DNA from: Xylogone sp. PMI_703
Taxonomy: Eukaryota; Ascomycota; Leotiomycetes
Reading direction: 5' to 3'
Length of the DNA stretch: 64,000 nucleotides
Assembly: GCA_021399445.1 (NCBI GenBank)
Contig: JAJTUQ010000004.1
Location: 4,278,001 to 4,342,000, forward strand
Under the pieces are notes generated by a model that saw only the letters and a list, made by a program, of their open reading frames with translations, had not been told where the DNA came from and ran no database searches. Shown here one piece after another: positions 36,151-47,167 of this stretch; positions within the stretch are counted from its first letter, which is position 1, and each line of letters opens with the position of its first letter. Both the position numbers and the translations under genes were made by a program.

Positions 36151-38046
36151 CTTGGCTTTTTTTTGGCCGTGGGATTCTGCTGCAGGCCTCGGCTGGCGGA
36201 GGTTAGAAGAGGCCAAGATATCGCAGATCTGGGCCTTTCTTTCTCCGTGCATGTATGTCCTTGCGGCTGTTTTACCACCGCCCGCAATAATAATACTGGA
36301 CCTGTGTTGTCTTCGATCCAACGTGGTATTCTCATTCTTGCCGTGCTATCAATTTCCCAATAACGTGCATCCAAACACTGAAGAGAGATCTAGACACTCT
36401 GGCAGATGAGCTGAGAAAGCTGCTTGTCTGCCTGGCAGGCTGCCTTGGGTTTGCGTGTTTTGCCTTTGCTATCCGCTTGCTGTGCTGCCCTAGGTCCAGC
36501 GCAGAACAACGCAGCATCCGCAGTCTGCATCAGCAATCATCATCAGCATCAGCACCAGTATTCAGCATCGTCACTGTGTGGTGGACGAAGAACAGACGGG
36601 ATGGCGGTGGTCAACGTGACTTGGATTAATAATGGAGCCTGACCAAGGAATCTTCCCCAGATGCAACTTGCAAGCCGCAGGACAGGCATTTGCAGGAAGG
36701 ATTCGGGGAGCAGTCCAAAGGATCCAGCAATTCCATTGACGCTCTGCCCTCATCTGATGTATGATGTGCGCTGTGCGATGAGCGATGAGCGAGGTTGCGA
36801 TGTGCGCCCTTGTTCCCGAATCATGTTCATCTGCGCCTTTTTGCGCCCTTGCACTTTACTGACATGGACACTGACATGCGCTATTATGTCCCACGCCCTT
36901 TTTCCACGGTAAATTTTCTTACCATCCACAGGCGTATCTCTTCCAAACGAAGAAACGAAGACGAAAACGAGAACCGCAACCGGGACCTGATGCAAAGCCG
37001 GGCGCGACGAGAATAGAATTCCTGGACGCCAGTCTCACCAGAAAGTAACGTAGACCACGCTATGCCCAGAAGTACTGGCCGAGCTGGCCGAACTGGCTGA
37101 ATTGCACTGGCACTCTCCGTCCACCGCGGCCATTTCAGGCACACCGAAAAGCTGGATCCAGAGACGAGACCAGACCAGACAAAGACCAGCGCCAGGAAAG
37201 AACGGCACAGCAGCTGCTCATCCTGACGTTCTGGGAGATGGTCCTTTTGCTAGATCCAGCGGCCGCACTCATTACTCCGTAAACCAGCCCGAGATCTAAA
37301 TTGTTCCACCAGGAAGTACATACGAGGTGCCACGCGTGCAGTAGCGGAATTCGTACGGAGTCGTTGAGGACGGCAGAGTAGTGCAGCAGTGGTTGAATGC
37401 CGGTCTTGGATACAGTGCAGAGGCCCTTCAGAGGCGTGAGAGGCCCCCCAGAGCAGGAATCCAGTAGGGAAAGTTATTGGAAGTTATTGGCCGGTGGTTG
37501 CTGCTCTTCTGCTCTTCTTGCCCTGGGCCCCTTGCCCTCTGGTGTCTCTCGCACGTACTACTCTCCACACAACCAGCAACGCACATCGCCCTCTGAATTC
37601 ACTTCCCCAATCCCAATGCGCCCGATCCTTACTCGTAATGCTCGCACGCGCAGTCGCAGCACAGTACAGTACAGTAGTTAGAGCCCAATTGCCAAATTGC
37701 GTGGACGCACCAGTCCTGTGCAATAGGGCTGTTGCTGATGCTGCTGCGCCCAAAGCAATCTGCACAGCGCACTCATGTGGAAATAAAATCAACCTGCCAA
37801 AATTCCCTGAAACCTTCCCCCGCCAAGCACGCACACTGGCCGAGTACAATAAAATAAAACCCACAATAATTCTTGTCCCTCGCTCGCCTCACTCAGCCCG
37901 CCGGCCACATCTCTTAAAAGCAGCACCTCCCCCGCTAACCCAATCCGCTTAATTCCATCCCAAGGCAGCTGCCACCACTGACCCTAGATCTGCCCGCTGA
38001 TTGGCTCGCGCGTCTCCAAGCCTCCCTTAGGGCCGGTCTCTGGTTG

Positions 38047-38053
38047 TGACTCA
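38047..38053 (+). promoter_or_regulatory. CPC1/Gcn4-type binding site (TGACTCA), likely autoregulatory
   Basis: Perfect TGACTCA about 270 bp upstream of the first uORF ATG of the CPC1 gene. cpc-1/cpcA genes of Neurospora and Aspergillus carry such cross-pathway-control elements in their own promoters and autoregulate. Position and exact match make the same role likely here. Confidence 0.6.
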
Positions 38054-38323
38054 TACCTCTCAAGCGAGCGAAATCCGCGAAATCCCTCCGTTGCTGACGC
38101 GAAGCCCCAAGAAGCCCCAGGCCGCAATCCGCCAATCCGCCAAAACTCCACCGCAGAGCCCCCCCCAATGCCTGAGGCTTACAAACCGCTGGGCACACTT
38201 TCTCGTCTCGCAACCGCGCGCGCCAAAAAAGATTAAATATCTGTTCTTCCCCACCCTAAGGCACCTCTCCTCTCCTCTTTTTTTCTTCTCCTCTTCTTCA
38301 ACCTCCAACCTTTCCACAAACAC

Positions 38324-38401
38324 ATGAGAACACATAGAACATCCATCACCACGCGATCAAGATGTTCTAAATTCACGGCCTTCCCAGCCCCTTCTCGCTG
38401 A
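38324..38401 (+). promoter_or_regulatory. uORF1 of the CPC1 mRNA (25 codons plus stop)
   Basis: First ATG after the pyrimidine-rich probable start region; encodes 25 residues and ends TGA, in a different frame from CPC1. In Neurospora cpc-1, uORF1 permits reinitiation, as GCN4 uORF1 does; that role is inferred by position. The start context is weak (C at -3), which would favour leaky scanning. Confidence 0.65.
38362..38370 (+). promoter_or_regulatory. Nested minimal uORF (Met-Phe-stop)
   Basis: ATG TTC TAA lies inside uORF1 in another frame, with A at -3. It is in the same frame as CPC1, and its TAA is the last in-frame stop before the CPC1 reading frame. A two-codon uORF resembles the very short reinitiation-permissive uORFs of GCN4. 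Confidence 0.55.
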
Positions 38402-39057
38402 CGTCTCCAACCGTCAAGATTCCTTCTCACAACATCCCCAACTCTTCTCTCTCCCCTCTTTCCAGCACAATTTTTCCCTCACCGGAAGAATTGCACTCGT
38501 ACTCTGTAGCTTCGTGCTCCAGCAACCAGCGCTTTCCCACCGCCACAATTTCGTCGCAAGGGTTTCCCTTCGTCACCACGGATTCTCCATCATCATGGCT
38601 TCCCTCCAGTTCCCCGAGCCTGCCGGCACAACCACCGCACCCGCCGCACCACAACCCGCCTCCCGATCTCCCGCAAGCCTCCCACCAGGACTTCGTTCTG
38701 TACGAGAGATCTCACAGCGCTCGCGCTCCCCCTAGATTGCCCCAGACTCCTGGCCTAACCGCCACCCCGCGTCGTCACTCGTCTCACTACGGTTCCGCAG
38801 CCGCCCTGCAGAATCAGAGAGTAGCTGCGATCATTCAAGCAACTGGGCATCCCATCTCTACTTCGGCTTTCACAAATCGGTTTCATTCTTCTCCTGCGCA
38901 GAATCAACACCAGCAGCATCGTTTCTACGCTTCCTCTGCGCCTTCGTCTTCCGCGGCTCTGAACCAGCAGCGTCAATTGGCTGCGCACCGTCCGCAAGTT
39001 CCTCTGTTTTCGCAATCTACTGGTAATAATAGCAATCCCATTCCACAGACGCCCAAC
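38371..39057 (+). other. ATG-free in-frame upstream extension of the CPC1 reading frame
   Basis: 229 codons upstream of the CPC1 ATG are open in the CPC1 frame, starting right after the TAA of the mini-uORF. There is no ATG in this frame. The predicted peptide is Ser/Pro/Gln/His-rich and looks coding-like (e.g. YERSHSARAPPRLPQTPG). In-frame near-cognate codons include CTG 38398, ACG 38401, ATT 38419 and TTG 38491. Such conserved non-AUG extensions have been reported for Neurospora cpc-1 and its homologues. Confidence 0.6.
38595..38735 (+). promoter_or_regulatory. uORF2 of the CPC1 mRNA (46 codons plus stop)
   Basis: Strong context (A at -3, G at +4). Encodes 46 residues starting MASLQFPEPAG and ending SQRSRSP. 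Length and position match the inhibitory uORF2 of Neurospora cpc-1 and Aspergillus cpcA, which blocks access to the main start when ternary complex is plentiful. Its stop lies 322 nt upstream of the CPC1 ATG, and no other ATG falls between them in any frame. It overlaps, in a different frame, the open non-AUG extension of CPC1. Confidence 0.75.
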
Positions 39058-39873
39058 ATGGCTCTACAAGGTAATTTCGTCCCATCCTCATTAGCGAGCG
39101 TAGCGCGGTGTTATTCACACAATCCCACAGACATGGATCTCTTCGATGACTTCACTGCTTTCGAGGGTGGCGCCTCGACGCAGAATGCGTTCCACTCGGC
39201 TTACTCTTCGCCCGCCGTGCCCACCATCTACGACATTCATCCCATGAACGCTTCTACCACGTCAACCTCGTCCAACACGGGCACTGTCTCACCACAAGAT
39301 CTCCTCGTCCGCGATCCCTTTGCCTCTGCTCCAAACTCCACGGCTTTGACCAACCTGACTTCACCTTCCACATACAACGAATCGCCTGAGTACCACGACA
39401 ATTTTGATGTCTCGCCCTTCATCAACAACAGCGACCTCGATAACGCACTCACAGGTAGCGCTGGCGATCCCTGGTATCCTCTCTTCCCACCCGAAGAGCA
39501 GATGTCCGCCCCTCCTAAGAAAGACGAGGAATCTCCTCTGCTCCCTGAAGAGGAACTCGTCGTTTCTGAGCAGCTGCGTTCGTCCACCACACGACGCCGC
39601 TCAGGAACAGGCGGCTCATCCCCAACATCTGCATCTCACGCTGCTCATGCGGGCGTAAACTCGCGGAGACGTGATAAGCCACTTCCTCCGATCATCGTGG
39701 AGGATCCCTCAGATGTTGTAGCGATGAAGCGAGCGCGGAATACCTTGGCCGCTCGCAAGTCTCGTCAGCGTAAAATGGAAAGGTTTGAGGAGTTGGAAGA
39801 GAAAATTCAGAAGCTTGAGGCAGAGCGTGATCACTGGAAGAATATTGCCTTACGAAGGGGAGCTCAACCATAG
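39058..39873 (+). CDS. cpc1: CPC1/CpcA (GCN4 orthologue), bZIP activator of amino-acid biosynthesis
   Basis: From the first in-frame ATG (strong context, A at -3 and G at +4) the protein is 271 residues, close to Neurospora CPC1 (270). The C-terminal bZIP (about 222-268) has basic region RARNTLAARKSRQRKMERFE and a short zipper in LEEKIQKLEAERDHWKNIAL. An acidic central part (DLFDDFTAFEGG, DPWYPLFPPEEQ) is the probable activation region. A 60-nt GT-AG segment, 39071-39130, could be an intron; it is a multiple of three without a stop, and removing it gives MALQDMDLFDDF and 251 residues. CPC1 binds TGACTCA sites and switches on amino-acid biosynthesis genes during starvation. Translation is probably controlled by the uORFs upstream. 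Note its neighbour WHI2, also linked to amino-acid signalling. Confidence 0.92.
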   Translation: MALQGNFVPSSLASVARCYSHNPTDMDLFDDFTAFEGGASTQNAFHSAYSSPAVPTIYDIHPMNASTTSTSSNTGTVSPQDLLVRDPFASAPNSTALTNLTSPSTYNESPEYHDNFDVSPFINNSDLDNALTGSAGDPWYPLFPPEEQMSAPPKKDEESPLLPEEELVVSEQLRSSTTRRRSGTGGSSPTSASHAAHAGVNSRRRDKPLPPIIVEDPSDVVAMKRARNTLAARKSRQRKMERFEELEEKIQKLEAERDHWKNIALRRGAQP

Positions 39874-40692
39874 AGAGCGTAAACAAAGATAGAAAAGACC
39901 GATTTTTTTCTGACCAGCCCTTTTCCCGGCACTCTCGTATGGACTGGAGGGAAACCCACAGGCTTCGGCTTCGTGTCTATCCCTCGGGAAGTAGATGGTA
40001 GCAGCCGTTTTGCATTGGGGCAACGGCAATGACGCTATCTACTGTGGATACTTTTTTCTGAAAAAGAACAAAATCCCAAAAAAATTAGTCTCGTATTGTT
40101 GCGTTGACTTTTACTTTCCTTTTTTTTTCCTACTATGCTCTCTCCTCCTTATCAGAGATGAATAGTCAATGAGTGGATTAGAGTAGAGGTTTCTGTTATT
40201 ACTATTAGCTGGCTGGGTATCGCCTGGTTTTAGCTTTGGACTATTTGACTTGTTATCGATGGTTTATTCCCCTGGTGTCTCCCCTCTTGTGAAGGGATGG
40301 TGACCCGGGTCTTGCGTTGATGTTTACTCTGGCTGAATCTGTTTACTATGAATCAATACAAATGTCGATGATTTTGATACTTGACCTCTTGAATGTTGAA
40401 CTATTTGTGTCGATGTGACTCTCGTAACTGATGATGTATTTCTACAATCCCACGTAATTATTCCAACACGTCCCTCGATCCAGATCTTGCTGTCCCTTCC
40501 ACTTGCAGCAATACAAACCCATATCACGTAGAAGCCTTGTGATCAACTGTATTCGTCCATTCAGCATTAAACCAAACAAACCAATCAAGAAATCAACCCT
40601 ACCTCTCTCAAACTTTGGACACAGCATAGAAACAACCAAGCAAAGGATTCACCCCAAAGCATTCGTATACCACTTTATCGTCTTTCTCTTTG

Positions 40693-40736
40693 AGAGCAAG
40701 AGCAAGAGCAAGAGCAAGAGCAAGAGCAAGAGCAGA
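40693..40736 (+). repeat. Hexanucleotide microsatellite (GAGCAA)n
   Basis: About seven perfect tandem copies of GAGCAA, in intergenic DNA downstream of CPC1. Confidence 0.9.
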
Positions 40737-40817
40737 GTAAAACAGCGTATTAGTACCCATCAAAAAAAATAGCCACTCTACAAACTTCTGTTCTGTACAC
40801 ACGCAGGCATGTATGCG

Positions 40818-40836
40818 TGTACGTACGTACGTACGC
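40818..40836 (+). repeat. (GTAC)n tetranucleotide repeat
   Basis: Four tandem GTAC units, self-complementary, 80 bp after the hexanucleotide repeat. Confidence 0.85.
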
Positions 40837-42592
40837 AAGTACTGTATATAGCGTAATGCGTGCAGCTACAGAGCAGTTGACCCGCTTACTCTTTTTCTAA
40901 CAGGCCCTCTGCGTTTTTCTATGGACAGGAGTTTTGTTGCACGTCTGGGGTCTGCAGAATGGAGCTAAAAGTCTTGGCATTCAGAAGCAGGGCGATGGTC
41001 AGAATAGTTGGCAGAGAGGTACATAAATCGCCACAAAAATTTGGTGAGCTCTGGAGTATCACTATGCCAATTAAACCGTCCACTGCGGAGAAGCAGACTT
41101 GGTGCATTGGCTGACTGCTGTCTTACAAATCGTGAGGACCGCGACCCATTGTAATATGTAACTTATCTATGAACTCCTACAGGATATTGTGATAATACTT
41201 CTTATTTCCAGAATCTTGTGTTGATCTTCTCAATTAATGTTGTTGTTTTAAGTACAAAATCGAAAAAATATTACCCCACAGACCCAAGTATAATAATCAG
41301 TAAGACTAACAAATCTTCTCCAAATACTTGAAAATCAGGCAACAAGAGCAAGATCTCAACTCGTCAGAAGATATGAAAATAAAAGAAAGATTTTTAAAAA
41401 AGCAAAAATTTCCAGAAAATCAAGCACACACCAGCCTCAGCAACAAGTGGTGATGGAGCATATATCCGGATCAGTAACTATACCTATACTCAACCATTCG
41501 ACGGGCTAGTTCCAAGATACCAGAAGTACAACTCGTACGGGTGAACCCATAGCTTTTGAGATCCCTGGAATCCATAAGTTCATAGAAAGGATAGTAAATC
41601 CATAGAGGGCATACATACAATATTGCTAATCGCCGTGGAAGCGGTTTGCTGGCATCTACCCCTCGCGAAATTCCCTAGAAAAGACGTGAGATAAGTATAA
41701 GCTATGCCAAATGTACTATACCAGTGTTGGTACAGGTGCTATCAGAAGAAATTACATCTCATTTTTTAGTGTTTTTAGTACTGTAACGAGAATTGTTAGC
41801 CCGCGTGATTGATCTATCTTGATGTAGCTTGAGAAAGGGAATGGGGGTGGGGGGGATACATATACCGATGATATAGAGTGTGGGAGGGTTAAAATCCCTT
41901 GATATTATTCTCCGCCCTCCATCAATCTTTTTTTCCCTCTGGATGGAGGGGACCGGGTTAGGAGTGCAATGGTGGTATGCTCACTCTGGATGTAATCGAT
42001 TCTGTTTTTCTTTTGCATTTTCTTTTGCGGTAGAGATGGGTTACGATGCGAGTAAATTGATAGTATAGTTATCCGGTCAGTGAAATTAGGTTGGTTCTTC
42101 TTATACCTCTGGTGACCATTTTGATACATGTTGGTGTTTTTTTGTGGATATACGTCCATGGTTACATGATCAACGATACGAATACACCGCGAGTGGATCC
42201 AGATTCCCTCTTAATAGAATATCATGCATCGGTTAGTGGGTTAAGAAAAGGATTTGGCTCTCGGATTGTGTATATTTACTCTGTACATAAGTAGACATAG
42301 GTGAGGGCCATGATATTCTTTTGTACAGGCCAGCTCGTTTTCTCACATTCACAAAAGAAACTATTAACAAGTAGTATGCACTTCATAGTATAATGCCATT
42401 AATGAATGTCTCTGTTATGCCCATGCATGTCCAAAACCCAAAAATCCATCGAATAGAAGTTGCATACATGTCATCGCCAATAACCCCAAATCTACTCCCA
42501 ATTTAATTGGAGAAAAACCCTAATCGTGATATCTCAAGAATATGCAATTGTAAATATCAAATCCAATAAGAATAAACCACGCCCATCTTCGT

Positions 42593-45500
42593 TCAAGCCT
42601 CTAGCCCTTCACCACCGGCCTGGATGACCAGTACGCTCGCCTGAGCGCTGGAATTTAATATGCCTTCAGCTACAGCACCCAACGTCTTCCTAATCTCAGA
42701 TCCCCCAATCTCACGAGTGCCACCAACGAACCCAATAATGTCCGCAGTGTTCACGTGAGAAAGAAGAGAGTGGAGATAGTCGCTATGTCCTCGTCCCAGT
42801 ATTATCAAATCGCCTGCATTTCGGGGTGATTGTCCTGTCTCTTTGGCTGCGTGGGTGATGGCGTCTGCGAGTGGTTCGCTGGTGTTGACCTCGGTAAATA
42901 CAACACGGTTGGAGAGATCAGATGCGAGCGAGTCTCGCAGAGTATGGAGGAGAGCAGCATCTCTGGCGGCTTCCGTGACTGAGGTTCCGCCGGACGTAGC
43001 GCCATCGTGCTTGACATCCTCTATAACGGTTGACGGCAGAGGGGAGACAAAGTGCACAATTGTGGCCGTAACATTGCTATTCTGTGCTAGTTGCAAGACA
43101 AACCTGAGTGCCACGCGGTCGTCAACGCCTCCGAAGAAGGGAAAGTAGATGTGATGACTACGATCGAGGATTGGTGCTTCAGCTTCCGGATGACGGCTTC
43201 GGGCGCTGATATTGCTGAATGTCCGGGATAACGCGTTTTTATCTTTTTGGATTCGTGGAGCACCGAAACCTCTGTTGATAAAGACTGCGGTGTTGCAAGT
43301 TGCTCTGCTGAGCGCCTGCTGAACGAAGTAGGTATATGAAGTGCCGGTGAAACGATCCTGGAGCGTAGCGTAGTCAAGAGTATCACTACCATCGTGCAAG
43401 CTGCCAGACTCACTCCAAGGAAGCAGTACGAGATCCGACAAAACATCCGAAGCCTTGCTTGTCAAGGTCTCTCCATATGATGACTCTGGGACAACGGACA
43501 CGGTGCCACTGGCGGCAACATTATGGAGCTGTGCGAAAGTTCTGAAAGTATTGACAACAGGATCCCGGTATGCATACTCGTCCTCCTCAGCCACTTGCAT
43601 GACTGAAGATGCACGTTCTGTGAGTTCAAGCATACGAACGCCGTATACCTCGAGTGGCCTCTTTGGTAGAGTTGTCACTTCCGTTTCAGTGGCAGTTGCT
43701 AACTCATCCTTTGTCTTGTGGACCTTTTCAGGAGCAGCAGCTTTGTCGCCGCCAAGTAGAGTGATAAAGGTAAAGAGACCAGGCAGGCTGTCAAGGCGAA
43801 GATAGACAAGAAGTCTGCGAACTTGGTGGTTTCGAATCTTCTCAGCCTGGATGTCATCTTCGGATTCAGAAAGCCGATTGCCCTCCCAATCAATTTCCCC
43901 TCTCTTCCATGCCTCAAGTTTTCTCTGATACCAAGGGGGGTATAACCAGCTAGTCAGCGGCGTAGTTGCAACGGTGGTCACCAGTGCCATGACCACGAAC
44001 ATGGTGAAAGTTCTTTGCGAGAGAATCTTGGCTTGGAAACCGATATTCTACAAGGCTATTAGCGACTTGAAAAGAAGTCAGTATTAGATGTATACTTACC
44101 AGGACAATAAGCTCCACAAGACCTTTGCAACTCATCAAGACACCGACAGTCAGACTTTCTCTCCAGACCATGTTGCAATATCTAGCGGCCAGAGTACCAC
44201 CAATGATTTTGCCAGCGAAAGCAACGGAAATGATTCCGACCACATATGCCCAAGCGATACCATCGTTTAGAAGTCCCAAGTTGGTGCTGAGACCGGAGAG
44301 CGCGAAATACAACGGGAGGAAGAAGACGGAGACCAGATCTTCGATCTTCTCTGTCAACTTGATAGCAAATCCTCCATCGTGAGGGCAAATAACACCAACG
44401 AGAAATCCTACAATAAACCACTATTAGTTTGTGGGTAACTTGGGAGACCAAGAGGGGAAAATTACCTCCAAAAATAGGATGAATTCCAATAATACCGGTA
44501 AACCACGCAGATGTCATAACCATGAGAATGGTAAGAGCAACCATGCTCTGTGTTGGCCCATTCTGCAGACTTCCTGTCCGTCGAAGTAGCCACATGAAAG
44601 GTGGCCGGACGATGAAGACCAGGAACAAAAGCCAGCCAGCAGCGCAGAGCAATACCCATAAGGCCGTGATTCCAGATCCATTGTTCACCAGAGCAACACA
44701 CAAAGCGAGGAGAATCCATCCAGTCACGTCATTTCCAACACCAGCAGCGAGAGTTGTGACACCGACGGGTGTTCCCAGGAGCTTCAACTCGGTGAGAATA
44801 CGGCATAGCACAGGGAACGCAGTGATACTCAGAGCAGTACCAATGAAAAGCATGTACACCGGGAACTCGATTGGAACGAGTCCTGAATCAGTCCTGAACT
44901 GGTGGTAGAGACCCACGGAGATGGCACATCCCAATCCAAATGGAAGGATCATACCAGCAAGGCCGACACTGAGAGCTGCACGCCAGTTGGTGAGGAAGAG
45001 ACGGATATCAACCTCGAGGGCCACTAAGAAGAGAAAGAGAATCAATCCAATGTTGGCCACAAGGTTGAGGTTCGCATTTGCCGCTGTCGGGAAAATGTTC
45101 TCCTGGAAACCGGGAATGCGCATCATCACTGAGGGACCGAGGATGATTCCTCCCAGGACCTCTGCTATGACACGAGGCTGACGGAGCAGAGAGAGAGGAT
45201 AGTGGAGGAGTCGGCAGAATATGATGATAATACCAGCCTAGGAATTACATTGTCAGACCCGGTACGATAAGAGAAATATGAAGCCATTGAAGCAGTACAA
45301 CAATTGCATCTAATCATTGTGGTTATGCTGTTGTGCTATTGTGTTGTACAAGTGAATGGAGTTCAAGATAAGAAGAGATAGCTCCATGATAAGGCGAGAC
45401 ATTCTCCAGTCTCTCCACTGACACTCTCTCCATAGACAAACCACAACCGAGGTGCAAAAATAGCTATAACATTTATTATTGAGAATATTCTAAACCCACG

Positions 45501-45668
45501 CACCTGGATAATGAAGAGGAAAATGGGATTCTTGGGATCATATGCCGCAGGATTGGATCCCTCCAGAATTCCAGCCTGTGGAGTGGCTCTATCGCCAGTC
45601 GGCGATGGCGAGGCCGCTGCGGCCGTCGTCGTTGCGACGAGACTCGCAATGGACGTAACAGAACTCAT
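42593..45668 (-). CDS. KHA1: KHA1-like K+/H+ antiporter (CPA2 family)
   Basis: Four exons, complement(42593-44047, 44100-44407, 44466-45237, 45504-45668), give 899 residues, close to fungal Kha1. The first intron is long (266 nt). Residues about 50-440 form the Na+/H+-exchanger membrane domain with 11-13 helices ([14 protein letters not shown] segment [19 protein letters not shown], then [60 protein letters not shown] with the paired-residue ion-site motif, [20 protein letters not shown]). The cytosolic C-terminal half has a universal-stress-like fold with [20 protein letters not shown] and [14 protein letters not shown]. Kha1 resides in Golgi/endosomal membranes and supports potassium and pH homeostasis. 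The start MSSVTSIAS is supported by an acceptable context and the short Thr/Ala-rich tail. Confidence 0.94.
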
Positions 45669-46867
45669 CCTGATTCCTCCTCTTCTATGACTCGGACTCG
45701 GATCCAACTCCGTTGAAGAAGGAAAAAAGAAATTCCTCTCTATACTAAAAAAAAAAAGAGGAGGATGAAAGAGACGATCTCTTAAAGGATAAAGTCGCCA
45801 ATGTCGCCATCAGCATACTGCAACTTGAGGCAGCTGAGGTGAGAGACCGCACGTGCTATTGGCCCGACTCCAGTGCGGTGAGGTGACGCGGCTGTGCTGG
45901 TGACGAACCTGAGGGACCTACGTCCGTTTCCAGCCAGATGGTAGCCTTTGTAGCCTTGGTGGCGCCATCTACGATCAGCTGATTGGCTGGCGGGGCTTAC
46001 GTGCAGCAAGATTCGGGGCCCGAACTTTGACGGGTGTATGATTGCGGTCCAGTATAGGAAGGTTAAGGAGCTACTCGATGAGTTTAAGGGCTTGGGGACG
46101 CTGAAAGATAAGGGCGCTTTTCAAATGCCAATCCCCGAGATGTTGAATGAAGTCCCGGTGTCCGGGTTTTGGGTCTCTGATGTTGCATTCTACTGGCAGC
46201 TGCAGGTACGCGGCACAGATGGGCACTGCAGTTGACTGGTTTTGGGGTCGCCTGTTGAAATTCTGCTACTGGCCTTGTGATGTGAGGACGAGACAGACAC
46301 CACACCACACCAACACCAAAATCCAAACCACAACCAAAGTCCTCGAATCTTGGTATCCAAATCACCAGACAACACAAATCCACATGGCAGAAAAAACCCG
46401 GCTACCATCGGAACCAACAGCACAGCCTGAAGCTTAATACCCTCCAGCACCAAAATCCAAAACCGAAGCCTCGCATCACTTGAGCGGCTGAGCCCAGCCC
46501 TTCTTCACATGGCAAACAAAGCACGTGAAATGCGCCCCCCCTCTCTCTTCTCCCAAGCCATGCGCCAAGCGGGAGCTGAAAAGTAGATGATACTCTCTGT
46601 AACTCACCGGTAATAACAACAGCAGCAACAGGAGCAGGTCCTCGGGATAGAACTTTTCAGTGCCATTGCAATGCACCATCGTGGGAATATCTTTTTGCCA
46701 TTTCAGTTTCGATTTTTTTCATGCCCAATAGCCACAGCACAGTCCAGTACAGAGATGAAGATCAGCACGGATACGGTTATCCAGCGGTCTCGCTAGTGGA
46801 GGGGGTGGATCGGGCATCTGGCCCTCTAACCGGCAGAATTAAGGATATTTTTGCGCCTCCATAAATA

Positions 46868-46877
46868 ACAGTACTGT
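46868..46877. repeat. ACAGTACTGT palindrome
   Basis: Perfect 10-bp palindrome, one of several ACAGTA-type motifs in the gene desert. Confidence 0.6.
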
Positions 46878-47132
46878 AATAAGTAACACTAGTGAAGTCA
46901 ATTGCGAAGACACCACCCATCCGATACTCCGCAAGGGATTTACACAAACCCAGGAATCGAGAAGATCTATTCTGGAAGTGAGGGGGAGAGAGTGTCTATG
47001 AATAATGAAGAGGGATTGCCTTACAGAGAAGAGATGGTGTGCAACTGTATTCCATTGATTAAAAGCTGTCCGTTCTACTTACCTTTCCTGATAAATTGTG
47101 CATGAATAAAATCCTACAGCAACAAGTATATT

Positions 47133-47167
47133 GTGTGTGCGTGTGTGTGAGTGAGTGAGTGAGGGGA
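47133..47167 (+). repeat. GT-rich and GAGT simple repeat
   Basis: A (GT)n tract followed by tandem GAGT units. Confidence 0.75.

Larger units (their letters stand above)
34004..38323. promoter_or_regulatory. Long upstream region of the CPC1 gene
   Basis: 4.3 kb without a supportable gene. 34.1-34.5 kb is T-rich; 35.1-35.2, 37.3 and 37.6 kb hold GTAC/ACAGTA clusters; 35.79 kb has a GCT repeat. Two perfect CPC1/Gcn4 sites (TGAGTCA 36144-36150, TGACTCA 38047-38053), an ATTGG (CCAAT) box at about 38001, a TTAAATAT TATA-like sequence near 38232 and a pyrimidine-rich stretch at 38250-38310 suggest that the core promoter is just upstream of the first uORF. Confidence 0.6.
39874..42592. other. Convergent intergenic region between CPC1 and KHA1
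   Basis: 2.7 kb of AT-leaning sequence that includes the CPC1 3' UTR, two simple repeats and a G-rich run at about 41843-41856. No gene supported. Confidence 0.5.

Noticed and set aside
38167..38323. ATG at 38167 as a further CPC1 uORF
   Set aside because: It lies upstream of the TATA-like and pyrimidine-rich sequences, so it is probably not in the mRNA.
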